The notes under the pieces: model-generated
Told to the model about the DNA's origin: nothing
Databases searched by the model: none
What the model saw: the letters and a program-made list of their open reading frames with translations, nothing else
NCBI RefSeq assembly: GCF_001295845.1
Contig: NZ_LJIC01000059.1
Span: forward strand, 46,568 to 110,567
DNA length: 64,000 nucleotides
Source of the DNA: Rhodopseudomonas sp. AAP120
Lineage (GTDB): Bacteria; Pseudomonadota; Alphaproteobacteria; Rhizobiales; Xanthobacteraceae
Direction: 5' to 3'
Translations under genes and position numbers: made by a program
In this document: positions 18,150-26,272 of the stretch, one piece after another
How the letters are laid out: every line of letters starts with the position of its first letter
How positions within the stretch are numbered: position 1 is the first letter of the stretch

Positions 18150-18876
18150 TCAAGTCGCGCCGCGCGAGATCTTTTGTTGCTGATAACGCGCTTGTACCTC
18201 GGGCTGGGAAGTCTTGCCAAGAACGACGTTGGCGTCCTTCAAACCACCTGCGAGACCGGGAACTTCGATCACCGTATCTGCCATCCTCTCGTAGGCGACC
18301 GGTTCAACTACGAAGGGCTTTAAATAGTCGTCGAGCAGCCCCTTGCCCGGCTTCGCCAATTCTTTGGTCAGGGCGAGAAGATAGGCGGACTTGTCGGTTT
18401 TGGCCCAGTCGATGCTGAACCCCGCGCGTTGGGCGAGAACTGCGTGAACCACCATGATGGTCCGGCCATTGCCGTCCAGGAAAGGATGGCCGTATGCGAG
18501 ATATCCCATCACTTCGACGGGCTTCGCCGCCATGAAGGCACGATCCTGTCCGTGGCTCAATGCGTAGTCGACTGCGGGTCGAATGTCGTGAGGGTGAGCG
18601 AACAGAACGCCCCCCCTTGCTCACCGCAATCTCGGGCGCTGTGTTGGTGCGGTCGTGCCCCGCCCAAGGATAGATAGCCTCGAACAGGATGCGATGGATA
18701 TCGAGTACGTCCTGATAGTTGATATATTCGATCGCCGAGAGCCGGGCAAAAGCTTCGGAAAGCCCACTGGTGAAAGAGGAATGTTCGAGCCGACGAACGA
18801 TCGCGAGATCCTTCTCTTTTTCGAAGTTGCGGAGGTAGCCTTCCGCTTCGAAATCGCCGAAAGGATCGAACGTCAC
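18150..18876 (-). pseudogene. Fic/DOC family AMP-transferase gene, split by a frameshift at a G7 run
   Basis: Starts with GTG at 18876 (MTFDPFGDFEAEGYLRNFEKEK). The first frame reads 90 residues through YPWAGHDRTNTAPEIAVSKGG, then becomes nonsense. The second half (to TAA/TGA at 18150) carries the complete Fic active site HPFLDGNGRT and a C-terminal tail. The join is a run of seven C on the plus strand at about 18610-18616 (seven G in mRNA). With six, the frame reads SKGGVLFAHPHDIRPAVDYALS and joins both halves, giving about 241 residues. It could be a sequencing error, a real mutation or phase variation. Overlaps the upstream small gene by GTGA, so they form a toxin/antitoxin-like operon. 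Confidence 0.8.
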
Positions 18877-19115
18877 TTTTTGGATTCGCTCAGATAACGC
18901 GCCTGCAACTGCACGAGGTCTCTGCGACTCAAATGCCCGGCCCGCTGCAGAGCCAGCAGAGTCTGCTCGATGTCGTCGAAAACGATGTCGTCGCCGGCGA
19001 GCCGGGTGATGTGATGCGCGAGTTCGTCTGACGCTGTGCCCAAGTAGCGTACCTGGTGTTGCCTGGCCATCTCATCGATCAGAGCGGCGGTTGCGCGTCG
19101 AGGGCGGGACAGCAT
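18873..19115 (-). CDS. Small protein coupled to Fic, putative antitoxin
   Basis: 80 residues from the ATG at 19115, which has a perfect GAGGAG site six bases upstream. The sequence is mostly helical and soluble (RRATAALIDEMARQHQVRYL, then DIVFDDIEQTLLALQRAGHL). It overlaps the Fic start (GTGA), the usual arrangement of a Fic toxin with its inhibitory partner. I do not see the canonical inhibitory motif (S/T)xxxE(G/N); the nearest is TASDEL at about 29-34, which lacks G/N. So the antitoxin role is from position only. Confidence 0.6.
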   Translation of the reverse strand: MLSRPRRATAALIDEMARQHQVRYLGTASDELAHHITRLAGDDIVFDDIEQTLLALQRAGHLSRRDLVQLQARYLSESKK

Positions 19116-19329
19116 GATCTCCTCGCCCGCCAATATAGCTGCCAACCGATTGAAAATCTATGGACAGAGGCCGCTTCGCTGGCCTGCAGGCTACGGGCAT
19201 CAACGGGGTGCGCGGCCGATCCGTGGTGAATCCATCCTTCTAAGACGTCTGCATCTTCGCGCAGGACATTTCATCCTGGCTCAATTCGGCGCTGCTACGC
19301 TCGCGCCTTTGTGGGTGCGAGGATGTGTC

Positions 19330-19713
19330 ATGTTGTTAGCGAAGTATTGTTGGTTTGCCGCCGTGGCGGCTGTGTTGATGACGGCACCGGCTGCGGCGCA
19401 GACGGCGCCCGGAGGCGCGGACGGGCAGGGCGCGCCGGTGCGGGTTCAGACCTCGATCTCCTTCTTCGTAGCCGGCAGCGGCACGGAGGACGAGCTGCCG
19501 CAGAAACTCGATCAGGCGCGCAAGACCGTCTATCTCCTGGCGACGCGGGAGTGCGAGCTGCTGCGCAGCACGATCGCCAAGGACTGCAGGCTGGAGTCGG
19601 TCAACAGCAACGTCCGCCAGGCCGAAGGCCGGTCGCCGCAGCTGCAGCAGCCGAGCGGCTACAGCGTCAGCGGGACGATCGGATCGGTGATCACTCTGAA
19701 GGCGTTGCCCTAA
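19330..19713 (+). CDS. Hypothetical secreted protein
   Basis: 127 residues from the ATG at 19330. It begins with a signal peptide (AKYCWFAAVAAVLMTAPAAAQ, cleavage after AAAQ). The mature part has a beta strand region (RVQTSISFFVAGSGTEDELPQKLDQARK), two cysteines (ATRECELLRSTIAKDCRLES) and a C-terminal strand SGYSVSGTIGSVITLKALP. The first half resembles small SIMPL-like or DUF541-like periplasmic proteins in its strand/helix pattern, but I cannot name the family. Confidence 0.65.
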   Translation: MLLAKYCWFAAVAAVLMTAPAAAQTAPGGADGQGAPVRVQTSISFFVAGSGTEDELPQKLDQARKTVYLLATRECELLRSTIAKDCRLESVNSNVRQAEGRSPQLQQPSGYSVSGTIGSVITLKALP

Positions 19714-19734
19714 CGGGCGCGGCGCGGGCCGCGC

Positions 19735-20170
19735 TTCGTTAACGTTTCGCATGTTGGGCTGCCGGCCCCAGCGGACACGCTTCCCAGCTGTTGTGGTGGT
19801 CGCGGCATCGTCGCGCGACATCCAGACACGCGCGCGGGGAGCATCCCGATTCGCTGCGATTCGTCGCCGCTTTGTTCCGCCTGCGTTCGGAACGTTAACG
19901 TCGGCGGAGGGAGCTGTCGCAGGACGGGACGCTGCGGACGAAGGCGACGCGGCTCGCGCCGCAGCGTCAGACTGCGCCGGCCGGGCGTCTCGTCGGGTCG
20001 TCCATTAACGTCTGGCCGGTTGTGACATTGTCGGGCGCGAATGCGCGCGCCCAGAGCTTGTGGCCATCGCGGCGACGGCCCCCGAGATGCAGTCCCTGCC
20101 GTCCTGCAGATCCCGATTCGCGGTGATTCGTCGGTGGTTTGTTCCGCCCGCGTTCTGAACGTTAACGTGG
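19735..20170. repeat. Diverged 267-bp tandem repeat in non-coding DNA
   Basis: The best-conserved core is 59 bases (19843-19901 and 20110-20168) with seven mismatches, ending in GAACGTTAACGT. Flanking DNA also aligns at the same 267-base offset: TTAACGT at 19739 and 20005, and CCCAG..TTGTGG..TCGCGGC before each core. The 620 bases between the secreted protein and the PEP mutase gene otherwise contain no supported gene. Confidence 0.7.
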
Positions 20171-20337
20171 GCACGACGCAGCGTCACAAGCTGGCACAGA
20201 ACGCCGCGTCGCAGGCCGGCCACGGTCACTGACCTGGGCGATGTCACGTTGGCCCGCTACCGATCGTCCTGCTCGCAGGGCGGATGCGGCATCGCCCGGC
20301 CATGCTAGCCTGAGCAAAAATCAGGGAGAGACCGCCG

Positions 20338-21165
20338 ATGACCACCACCGCGCAGAAGCGCGCCGCGTTTCGCCAGCTGCATCAATCGGGCTGCTTCGTG
20401 CTGCCCAACCCGTGGGACATCGGCTCGGCGCGGATGCTGCAGCATCTCGGCTTCAAGGCGCTGGCCTCGACCAGCTCCGGCTTCGCCTGGTCGATCGGCC
20501 GCGCCGATAATCAGGTCGCCTGTGACGACGTGCTGGCGCATCTGACGGCGCTGTGCGCCACCACCGATCTGCCGGTCAACGCCGATTTCGAGAGCGGCTT
20601 TGCCGACGATCCGGACGGCGTCGCCGCCAATGTCACCCGCGCGGTGGCGACCGGCATCGCCGGCCTGTCGATCGAGAACGCCACCGGCGACAAAGCGCGC
20701 CCGCTCTACGACGACGCGCTCGGCGTCGCCCGCATCAAGGCGGCCCGCGCCGCGATCGACGCCACCGGCGAAGACGTGCTGCTGGTCGCGCGCTGCGAAG
20801 GTTTTCTGTGGGGCGAGCGCGATCTGTCGAAGACGGCCGCGCGGCTGGTGGCATTCGCCGGCGCCGGCGCCGACTGCCTTTACGCGCCGGGCATCTCGAC
20901 CGAGGCGGAGATCACCACGCTGGTCCAGGCCGTCGCGCCGAAGCCGCTCAACGTGCTGACCGTGCAGCCGGCCACAATGACCGTCGCCAAACTCGCCGCC
21001 CTCGGCGTCCGCCGCATCAGCGTCGGCGGCGCACTCGCCCGCGCCGCGTGGGGCGGCTTCCTGAATGCCGCGCGCGAGATCGCCGAGCAGGGGACGTTCA
21101 CGGCGCTGGCGGGGGCGGCGAAGGGCGCGGAGTTGAATGGGGTGTTTGGGGAAAGAAGTGACTAG
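20338..21165 (+). CDS. Isocitrate lyase/PEP mutase family enzyme
   Basis: 275 residues. A TIM-barrel pattern of the ICL/PEPM family: LPNPWDIGSARMLQHLGFKALASTSSGFAWS at about 20-50, LPVNADFESGFADDP near 82-96 (metal-binding acidic residues), IAGLSIENATGD near 110, and VLLVARCEGFLWG near 147 in place of the ARTD motif. It lacks the KKCGH signature of true isocitrate lyase, so it is a PEP mutase-like or oxaloacetate/2-methylisocitrate-type enzyme of unknown substrate. It has an AGGGAGA site upstream of the ATG and stands alone. Confidence 0.88.
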   Translation: MTTTAQKRAAFRQLHQSGCFVLPNPWDIGSARMLQHLGFKALASTSSGFAWSIGRADNQVACDDVLAHLTALCATTDLPVNADFESGFADDPDGVAANVTRAVATGIAGLSIENATGDKARPLYDDALGVARIKAARAAIDATGEDVLLVARCEGFLWGERDLSKTAARLVAFAGAGADCLYAPGISTEAEITTLVQAVAPKPLNVLTVQPATMTVAKLAALGVRRISVGGALARAAWGGFLNAAREIAEQGTFTALAGAAKGAELNGVFGERSD

Positions 21166-21185
21166 AGCCTTTTGAGAAGGCGCGT

Positions 21186-21403
21186 TTAGAGCCGAATTAG
21201 CACCTCCGACATGACTCCCTGCCTATTGATTTCCCAGATATCACGGATGCGCGGTCAAGCTGCACATAATCTCCGACGCCGGAATACAATTTAATAATCG
21301 AAGGGTGGTTTGCGTTTGATACCATTACTGTTGCGCCGCGCGAGCTGGCGCGCACTAAACAGTCACGAAGACGTATCTGATCGTTCCAAGAAAAGAACTT
21401 CAT
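21186..21403 (-). pseudogene. Relic of the C-terminus of a D12-class DNA adenine methyltransferase
   Basis: Reading minus from 21403 gives 68 residues starting MKFFSWNDQIRLRDCLVRAS, then TVMVSNANHPSIIKLYS and LDRASVISGKSIGR. FSWxDQxRL, VVVSNADHPSI and ERASVIAG are the usual C-terminal block of D12 (Dam-like) N6-adenine methyltransferases. A one-base shift near 21217 is needed to reach the natural end GVMSEVLIRL with a stop at 21186. Nothing upstream of 21403 continues the gene, so the N-terminal two thirds including the DPPY motif are lost. The fragment is A/T-richer than its surroundings. Confidence 0.65.
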
Positions 21404-21451
21404 TTTCACGGCGCCGCGCACGGACGTCGATCCCCGATTCGCCCGCGCAAC

Positions 21452-21480
21452 AAAAATGCCCGGGACCAGCCCGGGCATTT
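21452..21480 (-). terminator. Rho-independent terminator of the DUF1476 gene
   Basis: Stem ATGCCCGGG (21456-21464) pairs with CCCGGGCAT (21470-21478); on the minus strand it is followed by TTTTTGTTG. It lies 57 bases after the stop of the zeta inhibitor gene. Confidence 0.85.
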
Positions 21481-21536
21481 CCAACTCTGCGGCCAAAGCA
21501 AAAGGCACGCGCCGCGGTCGCCCGCGGCGGTCCGCC

Positions 21537-21860
21537 TTACTTCCCGGCCTTGATCTCCAGCACCGCCTGGGCGAGGAACTCGCCGAGCTTGAGGCGGATT
21601 TCCTGCTCGGTGACCGAGATGCCCTTGTCGCCGAGGTCCTTGGTGACCTTGCGGACGACGTCGGCGTCGCCGGCCTCCTCGAGGTCGGCCACCACGACTT
21701 CCTTGGCATAGGCCGCGGCGGCATCGCCGGACAGGCCGAGCTTTTCGGCGACCCAGAGGCCGAGCAGCTTGGAGCGGCGGGCTTCCGCCTTGAACTTCAG
21801 TTCTTCGTCGAGCGCGAACTTCTTCTCGAATCCTTCCTCGCGCTTGTCGAACGTGCTCAT
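21537..21860 (-). CDS. ATP synthase inhibitor, zeta subunit (DUF1476)
   Basis: 107 residues, the usual length, starting MSTFDKREEGFEKKFALDEE, with the RRSKLLGLWVAEKLG motif at about 29-43 and a C-terminal four-helix part ending EFLAQAVLEIKAGK. This family binds alphaproteobacterial F1-ATPase and blocks ATP hydrolysis in one direction, acting in the cytoplasm. It is divergent from purC, a conserved neighbourhood in this group. It has its own terminator. Confidence 0.93.
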   Translation of the reverse strand: MSTFDKREEGFEKKFALDEELKFKAEARRSKLLGLWVAEKLGLSGDAAAAYAKEVVVADLEEAGDADVVRKVTKDLGDKGISVTEQEIRLKLGEFLAQAVLEIKAGK

Positions 21861-22162
21861 TGTCTGGGTTCCGATCTGTGAGCCGGCCGCGGGAACGGGC
21901 CGGTTTGCGGTGGGCGGTTTCGATGCCTAGATATCCAGAGCGGAACGACAAGACAACTGCCAACAAGGACGCAGCCGGACGGGTAAAACTTAGGCGCACC
22001 CGGCCGGATCGATTGTGCCGGACCGGCCAATCAGCTAGGTTGCGGCAAGGCTAGGTTCTTGTTCTGTTTCCGGTTCCGGCCTTCACGGCAGCTCCGCCGT
22101 GGGTCTCAATCCTCTGACGGAGCCACCCATCCATGGATTTCAACAAAACACGGTACATCCCC

Positions 22163-22930
22163 ATGAGCCGGCGACGTCGCATTTATGAAGGCAAGGCCAA
22201 GGTGCTGTATGAAGGTCCGGAACCCGGAACCCTGATTCAGCACTTCAAGGACGACGCTACCGCTTTCAACGCCAAGAAGCATCAGGTGATCGAGGGCAAG
22301 GGCGTCCTCAACAACCGGATCTCGGAGTACCTGTTTCAGCACCTCAACGACATCGGGGTGCCGACCCACTTCATCCGCCGCCTCAACATGCGCGAGCAGC
22401 TGATCCGCGAAGTCGAGATCGTGCCGCTCGAGGTGGTGGTGCGCAACGTCGCGGCCGGTTCGCTGTCGCAGCGGCTCGGGATCGAAGAGGGCACCCAGCT
22501 GCCGCGCTCGATCATCGAGTTCTACTACAAGAACGACCAGCTCAACGACCCGATGGTCTCGGAAGAGCACATCACCGCGTTCGGCTGGGCGACGCCGCAG
22601 GAGATCGACGACATCATGGCGCTGGCGATCCGCGTCAATGATTTCCTCACCGGGCTGTTTCTCGGCATCGGCATCCGCCTGGTCGACTTCAAGATGGAAT
22701 GCGGCCGGCTGTTCGAGAACGACATGATGCGGATCATCGTCGCCGACGAGATCTCGCCGGATAGCTGCCGGCTGTGGGACATCAAGTCGAACGAGAAGCT
22801 CGACAAGGACCGCTTCCGCCGCGACCTCGGCGGCCTCCTTGAGGCCTACACCGAAGTCGCCAAGCGCCTCGGCATCCTGATGGAAAACGAGCGCCCGGTC
22901 GGATCGGGCCCGGTGCTGGTGAAGGGCTGA
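22163..22930 (+). CDS. purC: Phosphoribosylaminoimidazole-succinocarboxamide synthase
   Basis: 255 residues from the ATG at 22163 ([18 protein letters not shown]), which fits the family start; an upstream in-frame ATG at 22133 would add ten residues and has a fair ribosome site, so the start is not certain. SAICAR synthetase signatures are present: [18 protein letters not shown] and [23 protein letters not shown]. It joins CAIR and aspartate using ATP in purine biosynthesis. purS follows 300 bases downstream after a repeat. Confidence 0.96.
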   Translation: MSRRRRIYEGKAKVLYEGPEPGTLIQHFKDDATAFNAKKHQVIEGKGVLNNRISEYLFQHLNDIGVPTHFIRRLNMREQLIREVEIVPLEVVVRNVAAGSLSQRLGIEEGTQLPRSIIEFYYKNDQLNDPMVSEEHITAFGWATPQEIDDIMALAIRVNDFLTGLFLGIGIRLVDFKMECGRLFENDMMRIIVADEISPDSCRLWDIKSNEKLDKDRFRRDLGGLLEAYTEVAKRLGILMENERPVGSGPVLVKG

Positions 22931-23095
22931 AGCGACACGCGCGGTCCGCTGGTCGCGTGGCCCATGGTTCGAGACGCGTCGCTTCCGCGACGCTCCTTAC
23001 CATGAGGATGTGTCTGGGGCCGGCGCCACACCGCCGACCTCATCCTGAGGAGCCCGGCGCAGCCGGGCGTCTCGAAGGATGGCAGACAAAAGTGA

Positions 23096-23196
23096 CGTCA
23101 TTCCGGGGCGCGCGCGGCGCGAACCCGGAGTCCAGAAGTTATAGACCGATCGAGATTCCGGGTTCGCGCGCAAGGTGCGCGCGCCCCGGAATGACG
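23096..23196. repeat. Intergenic palindromic repeat, family R1
   Basis: Outer arms CGTCATTCCGGGGCGCGC and GCGCGCCCCGGAATGACG, inner arms CGCGAACCCGGA and TTCCGGGTTCGCG. It fills most of the 304-base gap between purC and purS; the rest shows a CATCCTTCGAGACG-like stretch but no gene. Confidence 0.85.
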
Positions 23197-23234
23197 GAGA
23201 GGGCGGAGGCTCTATCCGACACGACGAGGGGACC

Positions 23235-23480
23235 ATGAAGGCACGAGTGACTGTAACCTTGAAGAACGGCATCCTCGATCCGCAGGGCAAGGCGATCGAA
23301 GGCGCGCTGAAGTCGCTCGGCGTCGCCGGCATCGCCAGCGTCCGCCAGGGCAAGGTGTTCGACATCGAGCTCGCCGCCGATGCTGACAAAGCGAAAGCCG
23401 AAGCCGCGCTGAAAGACGCCGCCGACAAGCTGCTGGCCAACACCGTGATTGAGAATTATCGCGTCGAGGTGCTGGGCTGA
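23235..23480 (+). CDS. purS: Phosphoribosylformylglycinamidine synthase subunit PurS
   Basis: 81 residues from the ATG at 23235 (preceded by GAGGGG), the normal PurS length. MKARVTVTLKNGILDPQGKA and the LGVAGIASVRQGKVFDIEL segment are family-typical. PurS is the small dimeric subunit that links PurQ (glutaminase) with PurL (synthase) in the three-part FGAM synthase; both partners are in this window. Confidence 0.95.
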   Translation: MKARVTVTLKNGILDPQGKAIEGALKSLGVAGIASVRQGKVFDIELAADADKAKAEAALKDAADKLLANTVIENYRVEVLG

Positions 23481-23552
23481 TAACCCTCTCCCGTTGTGGA
23501 GAGGCCGGCGGGCGAAGCTCGTCGGGTGAGGGGTTTTGATGAGGGCATTGCG

Positions 23553-23807
23553 ATGGCTGAAGTCACTCCCGAACTGATGTACGAAGTCCTCAAGGCCGTG
23601 CAGGCGCGGCTCGCGCAGGTCGATGGCAAGGTCGACGAACTGAAGCAGGACGTGCAGGCGTTGCGCTTCTCGCACAACGGGCTCCGTCAGGAGATGGTCG
23701 GCATTCACACCGAACTCGGCAGCATTCACGCCACGCTGGTCCGCCACGAACAGCGGCTCGACCGCATCGAACATCGTCTCGAACTGAACGAAGCACCTAG
23801 CCTATGA
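23553..23807 (+). CDS. Small coiled-coil protein between purS and purQ
   Basis: 84 residues from the ATG at 23553 with a GAGGG site. Heptad-like repeats run through most of the length ([20 protein letters not shown], then [17 protein letters not shown]). Its TGA overlaps the purQ ATG (ATGA), so translation is coupled. The preceding 70 bases hold part of a CCCTCTCCCG-type repeat (R4), so it may have entered with that. I do not know its function; similar short coiled-coil proteins are common orphans in this family of bacteria. Confidence 0.75.
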   Translation: MAEVTPELMYEVLKAVQARLAQVDGKVDELKQDVQALRFSHNGLRQEMVGIHTELGSIHATLVRHEQRLDRIEHRLELNEAPSL

Positions 23808-24502
23808 AATCCGCCGTTCTCGTCTTCCCCGGTATCAATCGCGAGCGCGACATGGCGCGCGCGCTGAAGCTCGTCTCCGGCACCGATGCCGCGATGGTGT
23901 GGCATGCCGACACCGAACTGCCGAAGGGCACCGACCTCATCGTGGTGCCGGGCGGCTTCTCCTACGGCGATTATCTGCGCTGCGGTGCGATCGCGGCGCG
24001 GGCGCCGGTGATGGACGCGGTGCGCAAGTTCGCAGGCAGCGGCGGCCTCGTGCTCGGCGTCTGCAACGGCTTCCAGATCCTCTGCGAATCCGGCCTGCTG
24101 CCCGGCGTGCTGATGCGCAATGCGCGGCTGAAATTCATCTGCCGCGACGTGCATCTGCGCGTCGAGCGCGCCGATAGTCCGTTCACCCGCGGCTACACCG
24201 CCGGCCAAGTGATCAAGGTGCCGGTGGCGCATGGCGAGGGCAATTACGAAGCCGACGAAGAGACCGTGAAGCGTCTCGAAGGCGACGGCCGCGTGCTGTA
24301 TCGCTACTGCTCGCCCGAGGGCGAGATCGGCGAGAGCCACAACATCAACGGCGCCGCGGCGTCGATCGCCGGCATCGTCAACGAACGCGGCAACGTCCTC
24401 GGCATGATGCCGCATCCGGAAAACCACGTCGAACCGATCATGGGCTCGACCGACGGGCGTGGCCTGTTCGAAGGCCTCGCGGCGCATCTGAAGGCGGCGT
24501 AG
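23804..24502 (+). CDS. purQ: Phosphoribosylformylglycinamidine synthase subunit PurQ (glutaminase)
   Basis: 232 residues. A class I glutamine amidotransferase: the nucleophile Cys87 is in [18 protein letters not shown], and the His/Glu pair in [11 protein letters not shown] near the C-terminus. It releases ammonia from glutamine for PurL. Its start overlaps the coiled-coil gene by four bases. Confidence 0.97.
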   Translation: MKSAVLVFPGINRERDMARALKLVSGTDAAMVWHADTELPKGTDLIVVPGGFSYGDYLRCGAIAARAPVMDAVRKFAGSGGLVLGVCNGFQILCESGLLPGVLMRNARLKFICRDVHLRVERADSPFTRGYTAGQVIKVPVAHGEGNYEADEETVKRLEGDGRVLYRYCSPEGEIGESHNINGAAASIAGIVNERGNVLGMMPHPENHVEPIMGSTDGRGLFEGLAAHLKAA

Positions 24503-24535
24503 TTTTGTAACGAGCGCGCGTGGCTTCGCATTCCG

Positions 24536-24570
24536 CGTCATTGCCGGGCTCGACCCGGCAATCCATCTTC
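24536..24570. repeat. Small palindromic repeat, family R6
   Basis: CGTCATTGCCGGGCTCGACCCGGCAATCCATC forms a compact hairpin. The same unit occurs at 51879-51910. Confidence 0.75.
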
Positions 24571-24643
24571 TTCGAAATAACAGTGTGTCGCGCGCGTGGC
24601 GATAGATGCGCCGATCTGGTCGCTGCATCCCAGTCTTTCGTTC

Positions 24644-24790
24644 GTCATTCCGGGGCGCTCACGTAGTGAGCGAGCCCGGAATCCATAACCACTGTGCTGG
24701 TGGTTGAAAGCTGGCGTCGCCCGCCCGTGACTACCCGCGAGTCCAGGGGATATGGATTCCGGGCTCGCGCTGCGCGCGCCCCGGAATGAC
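24644..24790. repeat. Intergenic palindromic repeat, family R1
   Basis: Two R1 arms face each other: CGTCATTCCGGGGCGCTC...GAGCCCGGAATCCATA and TGGATTCCGGGCTCGCG...CGCCCCGGAATGACG. Confidence 0.85.
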
Positions 24791-24878
24791 GGGGAGAGGG
24801 CCGTTGTAACGGCGTGCAACCCTTTGCCGCGTACGTCCTCCGACGCCCATCCCACTCCGTCGGACCCCAATGCCCCGG

Positions 24879-24965
24879 ATGCGAGTCAAATCCGATCTGC
24901 CTCACAAGACCTGCGTGGCGTGCGGGCGGCCGTTTGCGTGGCGCACGAAGTGGGCGCGGGATTAG
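24879..24965 (+). pseudogene. Truncated DUF2256 zinc-ribbon gene
   Basis: An ATG followed by 27 codons (MRVKSDLPHKTCVACGRPF, then AWRTKWARD) and a TAG. This is the first half of DUF2256 (KTCxxCGRPFxWRKKWAR), with the first CxxC of the zinc ribbon intact. The second half, normally WDEVRYCSDxCR, is missing; only a shifted trace (DRRVVSRPRCRR) can be read just after. DUF2256 genes normally sit beside FeS photolyase/cryptochrome genes, and a photolyase fragment follows here. Confidence 0.7.
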
Positions 24966-24977
24966 ATCGCCGCGTAG

Positions 24978-25391
24978 TATCTCGTCCTCGATGCCGACGC
25001 TTACGAGTGGGTCGAACTGCCGAGCGTGCAAGGCATGGCGCAATTCGCCGAGGGAGGTTTGCTGGCGTCGGAGCCCGCCGCAGCATCGGGCGCTTATATC
25101 GATCGGATGTCGAACCTGTGCGGAAGTTACCGCAACGAAGTAAAGGTCAAATCCGGACCGAAAGCATGCACGTTCAACATCCTCCATGGGGCTTTCCTGA
25201 TCCGCAATGCGCCGCATTTGCGCGGGAACCCGCGCAGGGCGATGCCGTATCGCACGCTCGCCGGCTTCGACGACGCCCGCAAGGCGGTCATCACGGCGGA
25301 AGCCGATGCGTTGCTCGACGGCTTGCCGACGCAGTCACGCGCTCGCGCCCTTGGTTCATGGGCGCATCATGATTTTAACATAACCCCGTGA
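24978..25391 (+). pseudogene. C-terminal fragment of an FeS-type photolyase/cryptochrome gene
   Basis: The frame opens after TAG 24975-24977 and reads 137 residues to the TGA at 25391. LDADAYEWVELPSVQGMAQF, then ASGAYIDRMSNLCGSYRNEV and GPKACTFNIL and GNPRRAMPYRTL correspond to the C-terminal part of the FeS bacterial cryptochrome/photolyase family (PhrB/CryB, about 510 residues). Three quarters of the gene, including the antenna and most FAD-binding parts, are gone. One cluster Cys is also lost: the usual CxxC reads CGSY. The fragment is fused to the DUF2256 relic, so one deletion probably removed the end of DUF2256 and the start of the photolyase. Confidence 0.75.
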
Positions 25392-25435
25392 TTACGACCG
25401 GATCGATCGGGTTGGTCCGGCCGTTTGGAGGTCCG

Positions 25436-26173
25436 ATGCCATTTGCTGTCATCGTTGTTCTGCTCGACGTCATGCTCGTGTATCACGCCTCGAGGACGGG
25501 CCGTTTGCAGCCGTGGGCGTTCATCATCCTGATGATTCCGGTTGCCGGCGCGGTGGCCTATGTGCTGGTCGAGCTGCTGCCGGAAATTCTCGGCGGCCCG
25601 CAGGCGGGGCGCGCGGGCCGACGCGTCATCAATCGGCTCGATCCCGAGAAAGAATATCGCAACTTATCGGATCGGCTCGCGGCCACCGACACGATCGCCA
25701 ACCGTGCGGCGCTGGCAAACGAGTGCCTCGCGCTCGGGCGCTTCGAAGAGGCGGAGCAGCACTACACGCATCTGATGGCGCTGCCGCATGGCGACGATCC
25801 CGCTTATGCGATCGGCAAGGCGAAGGCCGAGTTCGGCTTGAAGCGGCCGGCCGATGCGGTGGCGACGCTTGACGCGATGCGCGAGGCCGCGCCGGACTAC
25901 GAATCGGCCGAGGGGCATCTGCTCTATGCGCGCGCGCTCGCCGAGGCGGGGCGAACCGACGAGGCGCTGCAGGAATTCGAGGCGGTGTCGCAATATTTTC
26001 CCGGCGCCGAGGCGCGCGTGCGGCATGGCCTGCTGCTGGAAGATCTCGGCCGGGCGCCCGAAGCCAAGGCGATCTTCATGGAGCTGCTGATCCAGATGAA
26101 GCGCGCGCCGAAATTCGCCCGCAAGGTGCAGGCCGAGTGGATCACCATCGCCGAAAAGCGGGTTGCCAATTAG
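25436..26173 (+). CDS. TPR-repeat membrane-anchored protein
   Basis: 245 residues from the ATG at 25436, chosen for its GGAGG site and the following hydrophobic start (MPFAVIVVLLDVMLVYHASR). Two transmembrane helices (about 2-18 and 23-47) anchor the protein, and the rest is a cytoplasmic or periplasmic domain of TPR-type helices (ALANECLALGRFEEAEQHYT, AYAIGKAKAEFGLKRPADAV, LLYARALAEAGRTDEALQEF). The N-terminus resembles the PLD-nuclease N-terminal type of membrane segment. It likely scaffolds other proteins; no partner is evident from context. Its start region is close to the photolyase relic. Confidence 0.82.
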   Translation: MPFAVIVVLLDVMLVYHASRTGRLQPWAFIILMIPVAGAVAYVLVELLPEILGGPQAGRAGRRVINRLDPEKEYRNLSDRLAATDTIANRAALANECLALGRFEEAEQHYTHLMALPHGDDPAYAIGKAKAEFGLKRPADAVATLDAMREAAPDYESAEGHLLYARALAEAGRTDEALQEFEAVSQYFPGAEARVRHGLLLEDLGRAPEAKAIFMELLIQMKRAPKFARKVQAEWITIAEKRVAN

Positions 26174-26272
26174 CTCGCCGGGCAGTTCACCGATGAGTTG
26201 AACGGCGCGTGCCGCGTCGCTCGCGAGCAACGCGGCCGGCGGGTGGCGGTCGATCGGGGACGGGATCGCCGC

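Noticed and set aside
19710..20174. A 154-codon minus-strand frame with repeated PTLTFRT text
   Set aside because: It is the translation of the 267-bp tandem repeat; no ribosome site, and Arg/Pro-rich composition.
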